Assembly (NCBI RefSeq): GCF_014489615.1
Contig: NZ_CP060826.1
Span: 124,001-188,000, forward strand
DNA from: Streptomyces genisteinicus
Lineage (GTDB): Bacteria > Actinomycetota > Actinomycetes > Streptomycetales > Streptomycetaceae
Direction of reading: 5' to 3'
DNA length: 64,000 nucleotides
Shown here in pieces: positions 1 to 8,520 of the stretch. Below the pieces are notes generated by a model, which ran no database searches, had not been told where the DNA came from, and saw only the letters and a list, made by a program, of their open reading frames with translations. Numbering within the stretch: the stretch's first letter is position 1; each line of letters begins with the position of its first letter. Both the position numbers and the translations under genes were made by a program.

Positions 1-3000
1 CCGCGGGTGAGGCACCACAGCCGGGCGCCGGTCGCCGAGTCGGCGACGGCCTGGAAGACCCGCAGCAGGACGGCGAGTTCGGCCGCGGGGTCCTTCGGGT
101 CGGTCCCGTCGGCTCCGCCGGCGACGTACACGACGCGGTCCGGGGCGGCGTCGGCGATGCGCTCGGCGATGGCGGCCCGGTCGTCGCCGGGTGCGAGGGC
201 GGCCTCGTGGACCAGGGCTCCGGCGGCGCGCAGTGCGTCGGCCGTCTCCCGCGCGGGGGCGGTGCCGCCGGAGGTGAGCAGGAGCCAGGTTCCGGTGGGC
301 GCGGGTGCGCCGGGGTGGTCGGGGAGCGGTCGCCAGGCGACGTGGTAGCGCCACGAGTCGAGGACGGCGTCCTGGTGGCGGGAGCGCCGCCACGAGGAGA
401 GCGCGGGCACGACCTGTTCCAGGGCTTCCGCGCGGTCGGGCATGCCGAGGGTTTCGGCCAGCCCGGTCAGGTCCTCGCGTTCGACGGCCTCCCAGAACCG
501 GGCCTCGCCGGCGTCGGCGGGGGCGGCCTCGGGGACGTCGGTGTGCGGTTCGGGCCAGTACCGTGCGCGCTGGAAGGGGTAGGTGGGCAGGTCGACGGGG
601 CGGCCCGCGGTCAGTACGGCGGGCCAGTCCGGGCCGGCTCCGAAGGCCCAGAGGCGGCCGAGTGCGGCGAGGGCGGTCTCCTGCTCGTCGCGGTCCTTGC
701 GCAGCAGGGGCGCGCAGACGAGGTCGGGGGCGGTCTGCTGGGCGAGGGCGCACAGCACCCCGTCCGGGCCGAGTTCGGCGACGCGGGTGACGCCGTCGGC
801 GCGCAGCCTGCTCACGCCGTCGGCGAAGCGGACGGGCTCGCGGACCTGGCGCACCCAGTAGTCGGGGCCGGCCGGGTCGCCCGGGGCGGTGGTGACGACG
901 GGGACCTCGGGTGCGTGGTAGGTCAGCGTCCGGGCGACGGCGGCGAACGCGTCGAGCATGGGTTCCATCAGGTGCGAGTGGAACGCGTGCGAGACGGTGA
1001 GCCGTTTGACGCGTACGCCGTCGGCGCGGAGCCTCGCCTCCAGCGCGTCGACGGCCTCGGCGTCGCCGGAGACGGTGATCGAGGAGGGTCCGTTGACGGC
1101 GGCGAGGTCGACGCCGTCGGGGAGTCCCAGTGCGTCCTCGGCGGTCTCGACGGCGAGCATGGCGCCGCCGGGCGGCAGGGCGTCCATGAGCCGGCCGCGG
1201 GCGGAGACGAGACGGCAGGCGTCGTCGAGGGAGAGCACGCCGGCGCAGTGGGCGGCGGCGATCTCGCCGATCGAGTGGCCGAGGAGGACGTCGGGGAAGA
1301 CGCCCCAGGACTCCAGCAGGCGGAAGAGGGCGACTTCCAGCGCGAAGAGGCCGGCCTGGGCCCAGACGGTGCGGCCGAGGGCTTCGGCGTCGCCGAACAC
1401 GACGTCGCGCAGGGGCCGTTCGAGGTCGATGCGGGCGCAGACGGCGTCGAAGGCCGCCGCGAACACGGGATGGGCGTCGTACAGTTCGCGGCCCATGCCG
1501 GTCCGCTGGGCGCCCTGGCCGGTGAACAGGAACGCCGTCCTGCCCTCGCCGACGACGCCGGTGACGACGCCCGGGGCGGTCGTGCCGGCGGCGAGCGCGG
1601 CGAGCCCGGCGAGCAGTTCCGCGCGGTCGGCGCCGGACACGACGGCGCGCCGGGTGAGGCCGGCCCGGGTGGTGGCCAGCGACCAGGCGATGTCGGCGGG
1701 ATCGTCGGTCCGCTCGCCGAGCCGCCGGGCCAGCCGTTCGGCCTGATGGCGCAGGGCGTCCGGGGTCGCGGCCGACACCGGCCAGACGACCGGTCCGCGG
1801 GACTGTGCGGGCGCCGCGTGGTCCGGTGCCGCGGGGGCGGTGCCGGCCGGGTCCGGGGCGGGCGCCTCCTCGATGACGACGTGGACGTTGGTGCCGCTGA
1901 TGCCGAACGCGGAGACGCCGATCCGGCGGGGTTCCTCGCGGCGGGGCCACGGCTTCGGCTCGGCCAGCAGGCGGACGCCGCCGCCGGGCCGGGCGGCGTG
2001 CGGGGTCTCCTCGTCGACGTGGAGGGTGCGGGGCAGCTCGTCGTGGTGCATCGCCAGGATGCTCTTCATGACGCCGGCGACGCCCGCGGTGGCCTGGGTG
2101 TGGCCGATGTTCGACTTGAGGGAGCCCAGCCACAGCGGGCGGGCGGCGTCGCGGTCCCTGCCGTAGACGTCCTGGAGGGCCTTCAGTTCGATCGCGTCGC
2201 CCAGCCGGGTGCCGGTGCCGTGCGCCTCGACGGCGTCGATGTCGGCGGGGGTGAGCCGGGCGGCGTCGAGGGCGGCGCGGATGACGCGCTGCTGGGAGGG
2301 GCCGTTGGGGGCGGTGAGGCCGTTGGAGGCGCCGTCCTGGTTCATCGCGGTGGCGCGGACGACGGCGAGCACGTCGTGTCCGAGCCGGCGGGCGTCGGAG
2401 AGGCGTTCCACGAGGAGGACCGCGACGCCCTCGCTCCATCCGGTGCCGTCGGCGTCGGACGAGAAGGACTTGCAGCGTCCGTCGGAGGACATGCCGCCCT
2501 GCTTGCCGAACTCGCTGAAGGCGCTGGGGGTGGTGATCACGGCGACGCCGCCGACGAGGGCGCGCCCGCACTCCCCCCGGCGGAGCGACTGCACCGCGAG
2601 GTGGAGGGCGGCCAGCGACGACGAGCAGGCGGTGTCGATGGTGACGGCCGGGCCCTCCAGGCCGTAGACGTAGGAGAGCCGGCCGGACAGCACGCTGTGG
2701 GCGCTGCCGGTCAGCTGGTAGCCGACGGTGCTCTCGGGCATGCGGCCGGCGGTGGCGTACCCGGTGGGCGAGGCGCCGACGAAGACGCCGGTGTCGCTGC
2801 CGGCCAGCGAGTGGGGGTCGATGCCCGCCCGTTCGAGGACCTCCCAGGACGCCTCCAGCAGCAGCCGCTGCTGGGGGTCCATGGCGAGCGCCTCGCGCGG
2901 GTTGATGCCGAACAGCTCGGCGTCGAAGTCGGTGGCGTGGGACACGAACCCGCCCCGGCGGGCGTAGCCCTCCGGGGCGGGACCGGTCTCCGTCCAGCCG

Positions 3001-3221
3001 CGGTCCCCGGGGAAGTCGACGATCGCGTCGGTGCCGTCGGCGACCAGGCGCCACAGCTCCTCCGGGTCGCCGACGCCGCCGGGGAGGCGGCAGCTCATCG
3101 CGACGATCGCCACCGGTTCGCGGGCTGCTTCCCGCATCTCCCGGTTCTGCCTGCGAAGGCGTTCGACCTCCTTCAGGGACGCCCTGAGGGCTTCTACGGC
3201 CTTCTCGTCACGAGTATTCAT
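1..3221 (-). CDS. Modular polyketide synthase, N-terminal part (KS-AT-KR onset), runs off left edge
   Basis: This is the first 1073 codons of a type I PKS subunit. A charged coiled-coil docking segment (about residues 1-35) is followed by a KS with DTACSSS near residue 197, EAHGTGT and KSNIGHTQ. The AT has GHSIGE near residue 650 and the HAFH motif near residue 747, which in this family means malonyl-CoA. A linker then leads into the structural half of a KR, which continues beyond the window. The ATG at 3221 is chosen because GGTGGAG lies just upstream and it gives a normal docking domain. The gene lies 86 bases downstream of the carboxylase/reductase gene and is probably co-transcribed with it. 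Its docking segment (ALRASLKEVERLRRQN) is of a different style from the other three subunits here, so its upstream partner is probably encoded outside the window. The KS is an extender type, so this is not the loading module. Confidence 0.95.
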   Translation of the reverse strand, partial: MNTRDEKAVEALRASLKEVERLRRQNREMREAAREPVAIVAMSCRLPGGVGDPEELWRLVADGTDAIVDFPGDRGWTETGPAPEGYARRGGFVSHATDFDAELFGINPREALAMDPQQRLLLEASWEVLERAGIDPHSLAGSDTGVFVGASPTGYATAGRMPESTVGYQLTGSAHSVLSGRLSYVYGLEGPAVTIDTACSSSLAALHLAVQSLRRGECGRALVGGVAVITTPSAFSEFGKQGGMSSDGRCKSFSSDADGTGWSEGVAVLLVERLSDARRLGHDVLAVVRATAMNQDGASNGLTAPNGPSQQRVIRAALDAARLTPADIDAVEAHGTGTRLGDAIELKALQDVYGRDRDAARPLWLGSLKSNIGHTQATAGVAGVMKSILAMHHDELPRTLHVDEETPHAARPGGGVRLLAEPKPWPRREEPRRIGVSAFGISGTNVHVVIEEAPAPDPAGTAPAAPDHAAPAQSRGPVVWPVSAATPDALRHQAERLARRLGERTDDPADIAWSLATTRAGLTRRAVVSGADRAELLAGLAALAAGTTAPGVVTGVVGEGRTAFLFTGQGAQRTGMGRELYDAHPVFAAAFDAVCARIDLERPLRDVVFGDAEALGRTVWAQAGLFALEVALFRLLESWGVFPDVLLGHSIGEIAAAHCAGVLSLDDACRLVSARGRLMDALPPGGAMLAVETAEDALGLPDGVDLAAVNGPSSITVSGDAEAVDALEARLRADGVRVKRLTVSHAFHSHLMEPMLDAFAAVARTLTYHAPEVPVVTTAPGDPAGPDYWVRQVREPVRFADGVSRLRADGVTRVAELGPDGVLCALAQQTAPDLVCAPLLRKDRDEQETALAALGRLWAFGAGPDWPAVLTAGRPVDLPTYPFQRARYWPEPHTDVPEAAPADAGEARFWEAVEREDLTGLAETLGMPDRAEALEQVVPALSSWRRSRHQDAVLDSWRYHVAWRPLPDHPGAPAPTGTWLLLTSGGTAPARETADALRAAGALVHEAALAPGDDRAAIAERIADAAPDRVVYVAGGADGTDPKDPAAELAVLLRVFQAVADSATGARLWCLTR

Positions 3222-3307
3222 CGAGTTCTCCACCGCTCAGGGATGGTCTCGGCCGGCACCGACGACGCGCGCCATCGTAGGAAGCGGTGATCGCCGCCCG
3301 GCAACCC

Positions 3308-4564
3308 CTAGACGACCCCAGACAGCGTGGTCAGACCGTGTGAGGTGGCGTTGACGAGGACGGCGAAGTTGCCGAGGCCCTGCCGGTTCTCGAAGAGCCG
3401 CTGGTGGCCCTCGGCGATGTCGTCGAACCTGCCGCACCAGGTGATGCACGGGTCGAGGCGGCCCTCGGACATGAGCCGGATGACGGCCCGGTTCTCACGG
3501 GTGTTGGAGCCGTGCGAGCCCTGCAGGCGCTTGCTGCGCATCCAGAGGTAGCGCAGGTCCAGGTCGCCGTTGTAGCCGCTGGTGCCGCCGCAGATGACGA
3601 CCATGCCGCCGTTGTCGCACAGGAACATGGAGGTCGGCAGGGTCTCCTCGCCGGGGTGCTCCACGACGATCCGCGGGTTGCGCCGCTCGCCGAGGACCTC
3701 CCAGAACTTGGCGCCGAAGCGGCGGACCTCGGAGGTCCACGCCTTCGCGGCGGCCTTGTCGTCGAGGTCGGGGAGCCGCCCCCAGTGGTTGAACTCGGTG
3801 CGGTCGATGACGCCGTGGGCGCCGAGGTCGAGGGCGTACTGCGCACGCTCCTCGCTGGAGACGACGGCGATCGGGATGCCGCCGCGCAGGTTGGTGACCT
3901 GGATCGCGGCGGAGCCGATGCCGCCCGAACCGCCCCAGATCAGCACGGGGTCGCCGGGGCGCACGTCGTTCGGCGCCCAGCTGGTGAGCTGGCGGTAGGC
4001 GGTGGCGCCGGTCACCAGGAAGCTGCCCGCGTTCTCCCAGGACAGGTTCCGGGGCTTGGGGTGGCACTGCTGTTCCTTGATGCGGGTGAACTGGGCGAAG
4101 GAGCCGTAGTTGGACTCGTAGCCCCACGCGAGCAGCGACTTCGAGGTGAGCGGGTCGTAGCCCATCCGGATGTCCTCGGCGGTCTCGTCCCAGATCGCGC
4201 CGGAGGTGACGACCTCGTCGCCCACCTTGAACTGCGTGACGCCCTCGCCGACGGCCCAGACGACGCCGGAGGCGTCGGTGCCGCCGATGTGGAAGTCCTC
4301 GGTCGCGCCGTGCAGCTTCTGCCGCATGGCGATGACGTCGATGGGCTCCCCGAGGGAGGCCCACACGTTGTTGTAGTTGATGCCCGCGGCCATCACGTAG
4401 ACGAGGACCTCGCCGCGTCCGGGCCGCGGCGTCGGCAGGACCTCGGTCTGCATCGCCTTGGCGGGCTCGCCGAAGCGGTCCTGGCGGATCACGTTCGCGT
4501 ACATCTGGTCCGGGATCACGCCGAGCGGTGGGGGGTCTCCCAGCTCGTACAGCGATTTCGACAC
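3308..4564 (-). CDS. ccrA: Crotonyl-CoA carboxylase/reductase
   Basis: This 418-aa medium-chain dehydrogenase/reductase is of the crotonyl-CoA carboxylase/reductase family, which reductively carboxylates crotonyl-CoA (or longer 2-enoyl-CoAs) with NADPH and CO2 to give ethylmalonyl-CoA (or alkylmalonyl-CoA). The characteristic N-terminal block (PPLGVIPDQMYA), the substrate-region motif VTGATAYRQL, the Rossmann motif WGGSGGIGSAA and the C-terminal GNFAVLV block are present. The start is GTG at 4564 with a GAGGGGG ribosome site upstream; the stop is TAG. It precedes the PKS gene that starts at 3221. Placement inside a PKS cluster indicates a dedicated supply of an alkylmalonyl extender for one or more AT domains. 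The likely users in this window are the two ATs with non-standard motifs near 44762 and 55042, although the user could lie outside. Confidence 0.95.
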   Translation of the reverse strand: MSKSLYELGDPPPLGVIPDQMYANVIRQDRFGEPAKAMQTEVLPTPRPGRGEVLVYVMAAGINYNNVWASLGEPIDVIAMRQKLHGATEDFHIGGTDASGVVWAVGEGVTQFKVGDEVVTSGAIWDETAEDIRMGYDPLTSKSLLAWGYESNYGSFAQFTRIKEQQCHPKPRNLSWENAGSFLVTGATAYRQLTSWAPNDVRPGDPVLIWGGSGGIGSAAIQVTNLRGGIPIAVVSSEERAQYALDLGAHGVIDRTEFNHWGRLPDLDDKAAAKAWTSEVRRFGAKFWEVLGERRNPRIVVEHPGEETLPTSMFLCDNGGMVVICGGTSGYNGDLDLRYLWMRSKRLQGSHGSNTRENRAVIRLMSEGRLDPCITWCGRFDDIAEGHQRLFENRQGLGNFAVLVNATSHGLTTLSGVV

Positions 4565-4868
4565 GGTCGCCCCCTCACCCGGCGCCGGCGCACCTGTTGG
4601 CCGGCCCGATTCGGAACTGCCTCATTGATGAACTCATGCGCTGCGGGACGCTACTGAACGCGCGTGCGGCCTGGACACCCCCTACCGGCCCGCCGGGACC
4701 CCAGTCCTGGAGTCCGCGGCGGCGCACCGGGGGCGCCCGCCCCCTGACTTCGGGCGCCCGTGCCCCTGCTCCGGGCCGCCGCCCCTTGTCCGCGCGCCCG
4801 CGAGATGCTGGCATCACGTCAGCCTCTGCGCCATCCGGCCTTTCCGCACCCGAGAAGTGGACGACCAC
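4565..4868. promoter_or_regulatory. Divergent intergenic region between carboxylase/reductase and thioesterase genes
   Basis: This 304-base region separates a leftward and a rightward operon, so it must carry two promoters. A leftward promoter-like block is listed separately at 4648-4686. A perfect 16-bp palindrome, GGGGGCGCCCGCCCCC, lies at 4729-4744, between the leftward block and the thioesterase start, and could be an operator. No open frame with a ribosome site was found here. Confidence 0.5.
4648..4686 (-). promoter_or_regulatory. Candidate activator-dependent promoter of the carboxylase/reductase-PKS operon
   Basis: On the minus strand, GGTAGGGGGTGT (4686-4675) is followed after exactly 21 bases by TAGCGT (4653-4648), a plausible -10 hexamer. 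The block ends 83 bases upstream of the GTG start at 4564. The same 12-mer with the same 21-base spacing to TATGTT occurs at 11984-12022, upstream of the glycosyltransferase operon. The shared geometry suggests that one regulator controls both operons by binding over the -35 region. The regulator itself is not identified in this window. Confidence 0.5.
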
Positions 4869-5618
4869 ATGACGACTCACGCCACCACCTCGACCTGGGT
4901 ACGCACGTACGCGCCCGCGCCCGCCGCGCCGGTCCGGCTGGTGTGCCTGCCGCACGCCGGCGGTTCGGCGAGCTTCTGGCTGCCGGTCGCCAAGGCGCTG
5001 TCGCCGCAGACGGACGTCGTCGCGATCCAGTACCCGGGCCGCCAGGACCGCCGCCACGAACCGTTCGTCGACAACCTTCCCGAACTCGCCCTGCGCATCC
5101 ACGAGGTGCTCGGCGAGCTGGACGACAGGCCGACGGCGCTGCTCGGGCACAGCATGGGCGCCACGGTCGCGTTCGAGCTGGCCCTGCTCATGGAGGCGGC
5201 CGGCCGGCCGCCGGCGCACGTCTTCGTCTCGGGCCGCCGCGCGCCGTCGGCGGCGCGTCACGAGACGGTGCACCAGCGCGACGACGACGGCCTGCTCGCC
5301 GAGGTCCGGTCGCTGGCCGGCACGGACGCCCGGCTGCTGCAGGACGAGGAGCTCATGCGGATGGCGCTGCCGGCCGTCCGCAACGACTACAAGGCCGCCG
5401 AGACGTACCGGTGGACGTCCGGCGAGCCGCTGAACTGCCCGGTCACCGCGCTGATCGGCGACAGCGACCCGAAGGCGCACATCCCCGAGGTCGAGGCGTG
5501 GGCCACGCACACCACCGGCCCGTTCGCCATGGAGGTCATGTCCGGCGGGCACTTCTTCCTGCTCGACCACAGCGCGCGGGTGCTGGACGTGATCCGCACC
5601 GCGCTCGCCAAGAGCTGA
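4869..5618 (+). CDS. Type II (editing) thioesterase
   Basis: This stand-alone alpha/beta-hydrolase of 249 aa is of the type II thioesterase family, which hydrolyses stalled or mis-primed acyl groups from PKS carrier proteins. It shows the family N-terminal block VRLVCLPHAGGSASFW, the nucleophile elbow GHSMGA (about residues 96-101), an Asp in GDSDP, and the catalytic His in GGHFFLL near the C-terminus. ATG 4869 was preferred to the in-frame GTG at 4857 because AGTGGA lies about 8 bases upstream; the GTG start would add only four residues. The P450 gene follows after 35 bases on the same strand, so the two form an operon. It is separate from the integrated thioesterase domain at the end of the PKS at 22424. 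Confidence 0.93.
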   Translation: MTTHATTSTWVRTYAPAPAAPVRLVCLPHAGGSASFWLPVAKALSPQTDVVAIQYPGRQDRRHEPFVDNLPELALRIHEVLGELDDRPTALLGHSMGATVAFELALLMEAAGRPPAHVFVSGRRAPSAARHETVHQRDDDGLLAEVRSLAGTDARLLQDEELMRMALPAVRNDYKAAETYRWTSGEPLNCPVTALIGDSDPKAHIPEVEAWATHTTGPFAMEVMSGGHFFLLDHSARVLDVIRTALAKS

Positions 5619-5653
5619 GCGGCACAGTCCACCGAGGCAGAGGGAGCGACGGC

Positions 5654-6850
5654 ATGAGCGCGCTGTACGACCTGAACGACCCCGCCCTGGCCGCCGACCG
5701 GTTCGCGTACTACCGGCGGCTGCGCGAGGCCGATCCGGTGCACCGCACGCCGCTGGGCTACTGGGTGCTCACCCGCTACGACGACGTGTCGGCGCTGCTG
5801 CGCTCCCCGCACTCGTCGAGCGCCTTCCCGAAGGAACCGGGCTGGGCGATGACGCGCGGCGGGCCGACGTGCCCCGTGATGCGCAGCGTGGACAAGTGGC
5901 TGCTGCTCCAGGACGGGGCGGACCACCGGCGGCTGCGCAAGCTGATCGCACGGGTGTTCACGCCGCGCTTCATCGACCGGCTGCGGCCGCGGATCGTGGA
6001 GATCGTGGACGGTCTGCTGGACTCGATGGGCGACGGCGAGGTGGACCTGATCCGGGACCTGGCGCTGCCGATGCCGGTCGCGGTGGTCGGGGAACTGCTC
6101 GGCATCCCCGTCGAGGACCGGGCGCGCTGCCGGGACTGGACGGACAAGGTGGGGTACGTCCTCGACCCGGACGTCTCGCCGGGCCGGCGGATCGCCATGA
6201 ACAAGGCGGAGCCGGAGTTCCGGAAGTACCTGCTGGAGCTGATGGCGTCGCGGCGCGGCGCCGACCCGGAGCACGACCTGCTGTCGGTGCTGATGCAGGC
6301 GGAGGACGGCGAACAGCTCACCGAGGACGAGATCGTCGCCAACATCCTGCTCATCTTCAACGCGGGCCACGAGACGACGGTCAACCTCATCGGCAACGGC
6401 ATGCTGGCCCTGCTGAAGCAGCCGGAGGCGCTGGAGGCGCTGCGGGCGGACCCGTCGCTGATGGGGACGGCGGTGGACGAGCTGTCCCGCTTCGACCCGC
6501 CGGTGACGCTGGCCACCCGGATCGCCACCGCCGAGATGGAGATCGGCGGGAAGACGATCCCGAAGGGGGCCCATGTCATGGGGCTGCTGGACGCGGCCGG
6601 ACGGGACCCGCACCGCTACCCCGATCCGGACCGTCTGGACCTGGCCCGCACCGAGCCGAAGACGCTGGCGTTCAGCGCGGGCCCGCACTTCTGCCTGGGC
6701 GCGGTGCTGGGACGGCTGGAGGCCGGAACGGTCTTCTCCCACCTGCTGGAGCGGTACGGGAAGATCGAGCTGCTCCGCGAGGACCTGCCGGTCAACAAGC
6801 ACTTCAACCTGCACGGGCTGCTGGAGCTGCCGCTCCGGCTCACGCACTGA
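5654..6850 (+). CDS. Cytochrome P450 monooxygenase
   Basis: This soluble bacterial class I P450 of 398 aa is predicted to hydroxylate or epoxidise the polyketide after assembly, using an external ferredoxin/ferredoxin reductase pair. The I-helix oxygen-activation motif FNAGHETT, the K-helix ExxR region (DELSRFDPP, with the downstream ATRIA) and the heme loop FSAGPHFCLGAVLGR with its thiolate Cys are all intact. It is therefore a real oxidase and not the heme-less helper protein that pairs with some macrolide glycosyltransferases. The ATG at 5654 has AGGGAG upstream. A strong hairpin follows 18 bases after the stop and ends the thioesterase-P450 unit. The exact substrate position cannot be read from the sequence. 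Confidence 0.93.
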   Translation: MSALYDLNDPALAADRFAYYRRLREADPVHRTPLGYWVLTRYDDVSALLRSPHSSSAFPKEPGWAMTRGGPTCPVMRSVDKWLLLQDGADHRRLRKLIARVFTPRFIDRLRPRIVEIVDGLLDSMGDGEVDLIRDLALPMPVAVVGELLGIPVEDRARCRDWTDKVGYVLDPDVSPGRRIAMNKAEPEFRKYLLELMASRRGADPEHDLLSVLMQAEDGEQLTEDEIVANILLIFNAGHETTVNLIGNGMLALLKQPEALEALRADPSLMGTAVDELSRFDPPVTLATRIATAEMEIGGKTIPKGAHVMGLLDAAGRDPHRYPDPDRLDLARTEPKTLAFSAGPHFCLGAVLGRLEAGTVFSHLLERYGKIELLREDLPVNKHFNLHGLLELPLRLTH

Positions 6851-6867
6851 CGCCCCGTCCGGCAGCC

Positions 6868-6899
6868 GCGCCCCGCCCGGCCCCCGCCGGGCGGGGCGC
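6868..6899 (+). terminator. Strong hairpin terminator after the P450 gene
   Basis: A perfect 14-bp inverted repeat (GCGCCCCGCCCGGC and its complement) with a CCCC loop begins 18 bases after the P450 stop codon. There is no T-run, as is common for Streptomyces terminators. Confidence 0.75.
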
Positions 6900-6932
6900 C
6901 CCTGCGTCCTCGGCCGAGGCACTGTGCCTGTC

Positions 6933-7097
6933 ATGAGTGATGGCGTGTCCGTCCGGGGGACGGCGGGTGAGGGGATGCGGCCGTGCGACTTCTGTGGTCA
7001 TGCGGTCGTGACGGACTCGGCCGACGAGCGGGAGTGCCCTGTGTGCGGCGAGGCCGCTGAAGGCCGGCCTGCCGGGGACGGCCGGGGCGCGCGCTGA
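6933..7097 (+). CDS. Small zinc-ribbon-like protein (possible)
   Basis: This possible 54-aa product has two closely spaced Cys pairs, CDFCG and CPVCG, separated by about 16 residues, the usual layout of a four-cysteine zinc ribbon. It lies downstream of the P450 terminator and has no clear ribosome-binding site, so it may not be expressed. No family could be assigned beyond the zinc-ribbon look. The alternative is chance coding in a GC-rich intergenic segment, but the symmetrical Cys pairs make that less likely. Confidence 0.4.
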   Translation: MSDGVSVRGTAGEGMRPCDFCGHAVVTDSADERECPVCGEAAEGRPAGDGRGAR

Positions 7098-7410
7098 GGG
7101 CCCCGGCTCGGAGCCACGACGACGGATCACGGAAACGGGGCGGGGGCGGCGCGGTGAGGCGCGTGCCCGCGGGCCGGGCTCCGGGCCGGTGCGGTCCGGC
7201 GTTTGCGCAGGCGGACCGGCCCGTGCGGCCCGGCGGGCGCGTGCACCGGGACGGGCCGGACGGGCGCGCGCGTAGCCGCCGCCGGTGCTCCGGGCCGGTA
7301 CCGCCCGGCGCGGCGTGGCGCAGGCGGACCGGCCAGTGCACCCGGACCGGCCGATGCGGGCGGGCCGGCCGGGGCGTCCCGACCGGCCGGTGCCGCAGGG
7401 CACGGCGGCG
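7098..7410. repeat. Non-coding convergent spacer with GACCGGCC repeats
   Basis: This is an intergenic stretch of 313 bases between rightward and leftward operons. The 17-mer GCGCAGGCGGACCGGCC occurs at 7205-7221 and 7318-7334. The core GACCGGCC recurs at 7214, 7327, 7345 and 7381, the last three spaced by multiples of 18 bases. Several self-complementary GGCCGGCC-like blocks could act as terminators for both flanking operons. No convincing gene was seen. Confidence 0.5.
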
Positions 7411-8520
7411 TCAGACCGTGCGCAGCACCTCGCGCAGCGCGGCGATGACCTTGTCCTGCCGTTCCTCGGTCAGCGAGGCGTACATCGGCAGGGAGAAGAT
7501 CTCGCCGGCCAGTGCCTCGGTGACCGGCAGCGATCCGGCGGGCTGCCCGAGGTGGGCGAAGCCGGTCATCGTGTGGACCGGCCACGGGTAGCTGATGTTG
7601 AGCTCGACGCCGAGCGGGCGCAGGGCCTCGATGACGGCGTCACGGCGCGGGTGCCGCACGACGTACAGGTAGTAGACGTGGTCGTTGCCCTCGACGACCT
7701 GCGGCAGCACGAGGTCGGTGTCCGCGAGGGCCTCCGCGTAGCGGGCGGCGACCCGGCGCCGGGCCTCCAGGTAGCCGTCGAGCCGGCGCAGCTTGCGGCG
7801 CAGGATCTCGGCGTGCACCTCGTCGAGGCGGGAGTTGTGCCCCGGGGTCTGCTCGACGTAGTAGCGCCGCTCCATGCCGTAGTAGCGGTACCTGCGCAGG
7901 GCGGCGTCGGTGGCCGCGTCGTCGGTGACGACGGCGCCGGCGTCGCCGTACGCGCCGAGCACCTTCGTCGGGTAGAACGAGAACGCGGCGGCCTTGCCGG
8001 TGGTGCCGGCCAGCCGGCCGTTCTGCCGGGCGCCGTGCGACTGGGCGCAGTCCTCCAGGAGCGCGAGGTCGTGGCGGGCGGCGAGCTTCTCCAGCGGGGC
8101 GAGGTCGGCGCACTGGCCGTACAGGTGAACGGGCAGCAGGCAGCGGGTGCGGGAGGTGACCGCGGCCTCGGCCTGCGCGGTGTCCATCAGGTAGTCGCTC
8201 TCGCGCACGTCCACGAAGACGGGGGTGGCGCCGACCTGGTCGATGGCGATGACGGTGGGCGCGGCGGTGTTGGAGACGGTGACGACCTCGTCGCCCGGGC
8301 CGACGCCCAGGGCGCGCAGGGCGAGGACGAGGGCGTTGGTGCCGTTGTCGACGCCGACGCCGTGCGCCAGGCCGTGGTAGGCGGCGAACTCCTTCTCGAA
8401 GCCGGTGGTGGAGGGTCCGAGGACGAGCTGTCCGGAGCGGAAGACCTGGTCGACCGCGTCGAGGATGTCCTCGCGCTCCGCCTCGTACTCGTCGAGGTAG
8501 TCCCATACGCGCAGGGTCAT
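7411..8520 (-). CDS. NDP-3-keto-6-deoxyhexose 3-aminotransferase (DegT/DnrJ/EryC1 family)
   Basis: This 369-aa PLP-dependent sugar aminotransferase is predicted to install the C-3 amino group on an NDP-3-keto-2,6-dideoxyhexose. Family marks include DNGTNAL in the cofactor pocket, the aspartate block EDCAQSHGA and the PLP-lysine region FSFYPTKVLGAYGDAG, where the Lys forms the Schiff base. The N-terminal block (VWDYLDEYEAEREDIL) resembles the 3-aminotransferases of the megosamine, rhodosamine and angolosamine pathways (family knowledge). The ATG at 8520 overlaps the stop of the 2,3-dehydratase gene as ATGA, so the two are translationally coupled. It is the last gene of a four-gene leftward operon. 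The C-3 regiochemistry is inferred from its partner genes. Confidence 0.92.
   Translation of the reverse strand: MTLRVWDYLDEYEAEREDILDAVDQVFRSGQLVLGPSTTGFEKEFAAYHGLAHGVGVDNGTNALVLALRALGVGPGDEVVTVSNTAAPTVIAIDQVGATPVFVDVRESDYLMDTAQAEAAVTSRTRCLLPVHLYGQCADLAPLEKLAARHDLALLEDCAQSHGARQNGRLAGTTGKAAAFSFYPTKVLGAYGDAGAVVTDDAATDAALRRYRYYGMERRYYVEQTPGHNSRLDEVHAEILRRKLRRLDGYLEARRRVAARYAEALADTDLVLPQVVEGNDHVYYLYVVRHPRRDAVIEALRPLGVELNISYPWPVHTMTGFAHLGQPAGSLPVTEALAGEIFSLPMYASLTEERQDKVIAALREVLRTV

Noticed and set aside
207..3290. Long open frame on the plus strand across the left PKS gene
   Set aside because: It lies antisense to a minus-strand frame with clear KS and AT motifs. Its translation is Gly/Arg/Ala/Asp low complexity without domains, a by-product of high G+C.
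5654..6850. P450 considered as the helper protein for the glycosyltransferase
   Set aside because: The heme-binding Cys and the I-helix acid/Thr pair are intact, whereas helper proteins have lost the Cys. It is also on the opposite strand from the glycosyltransferase.
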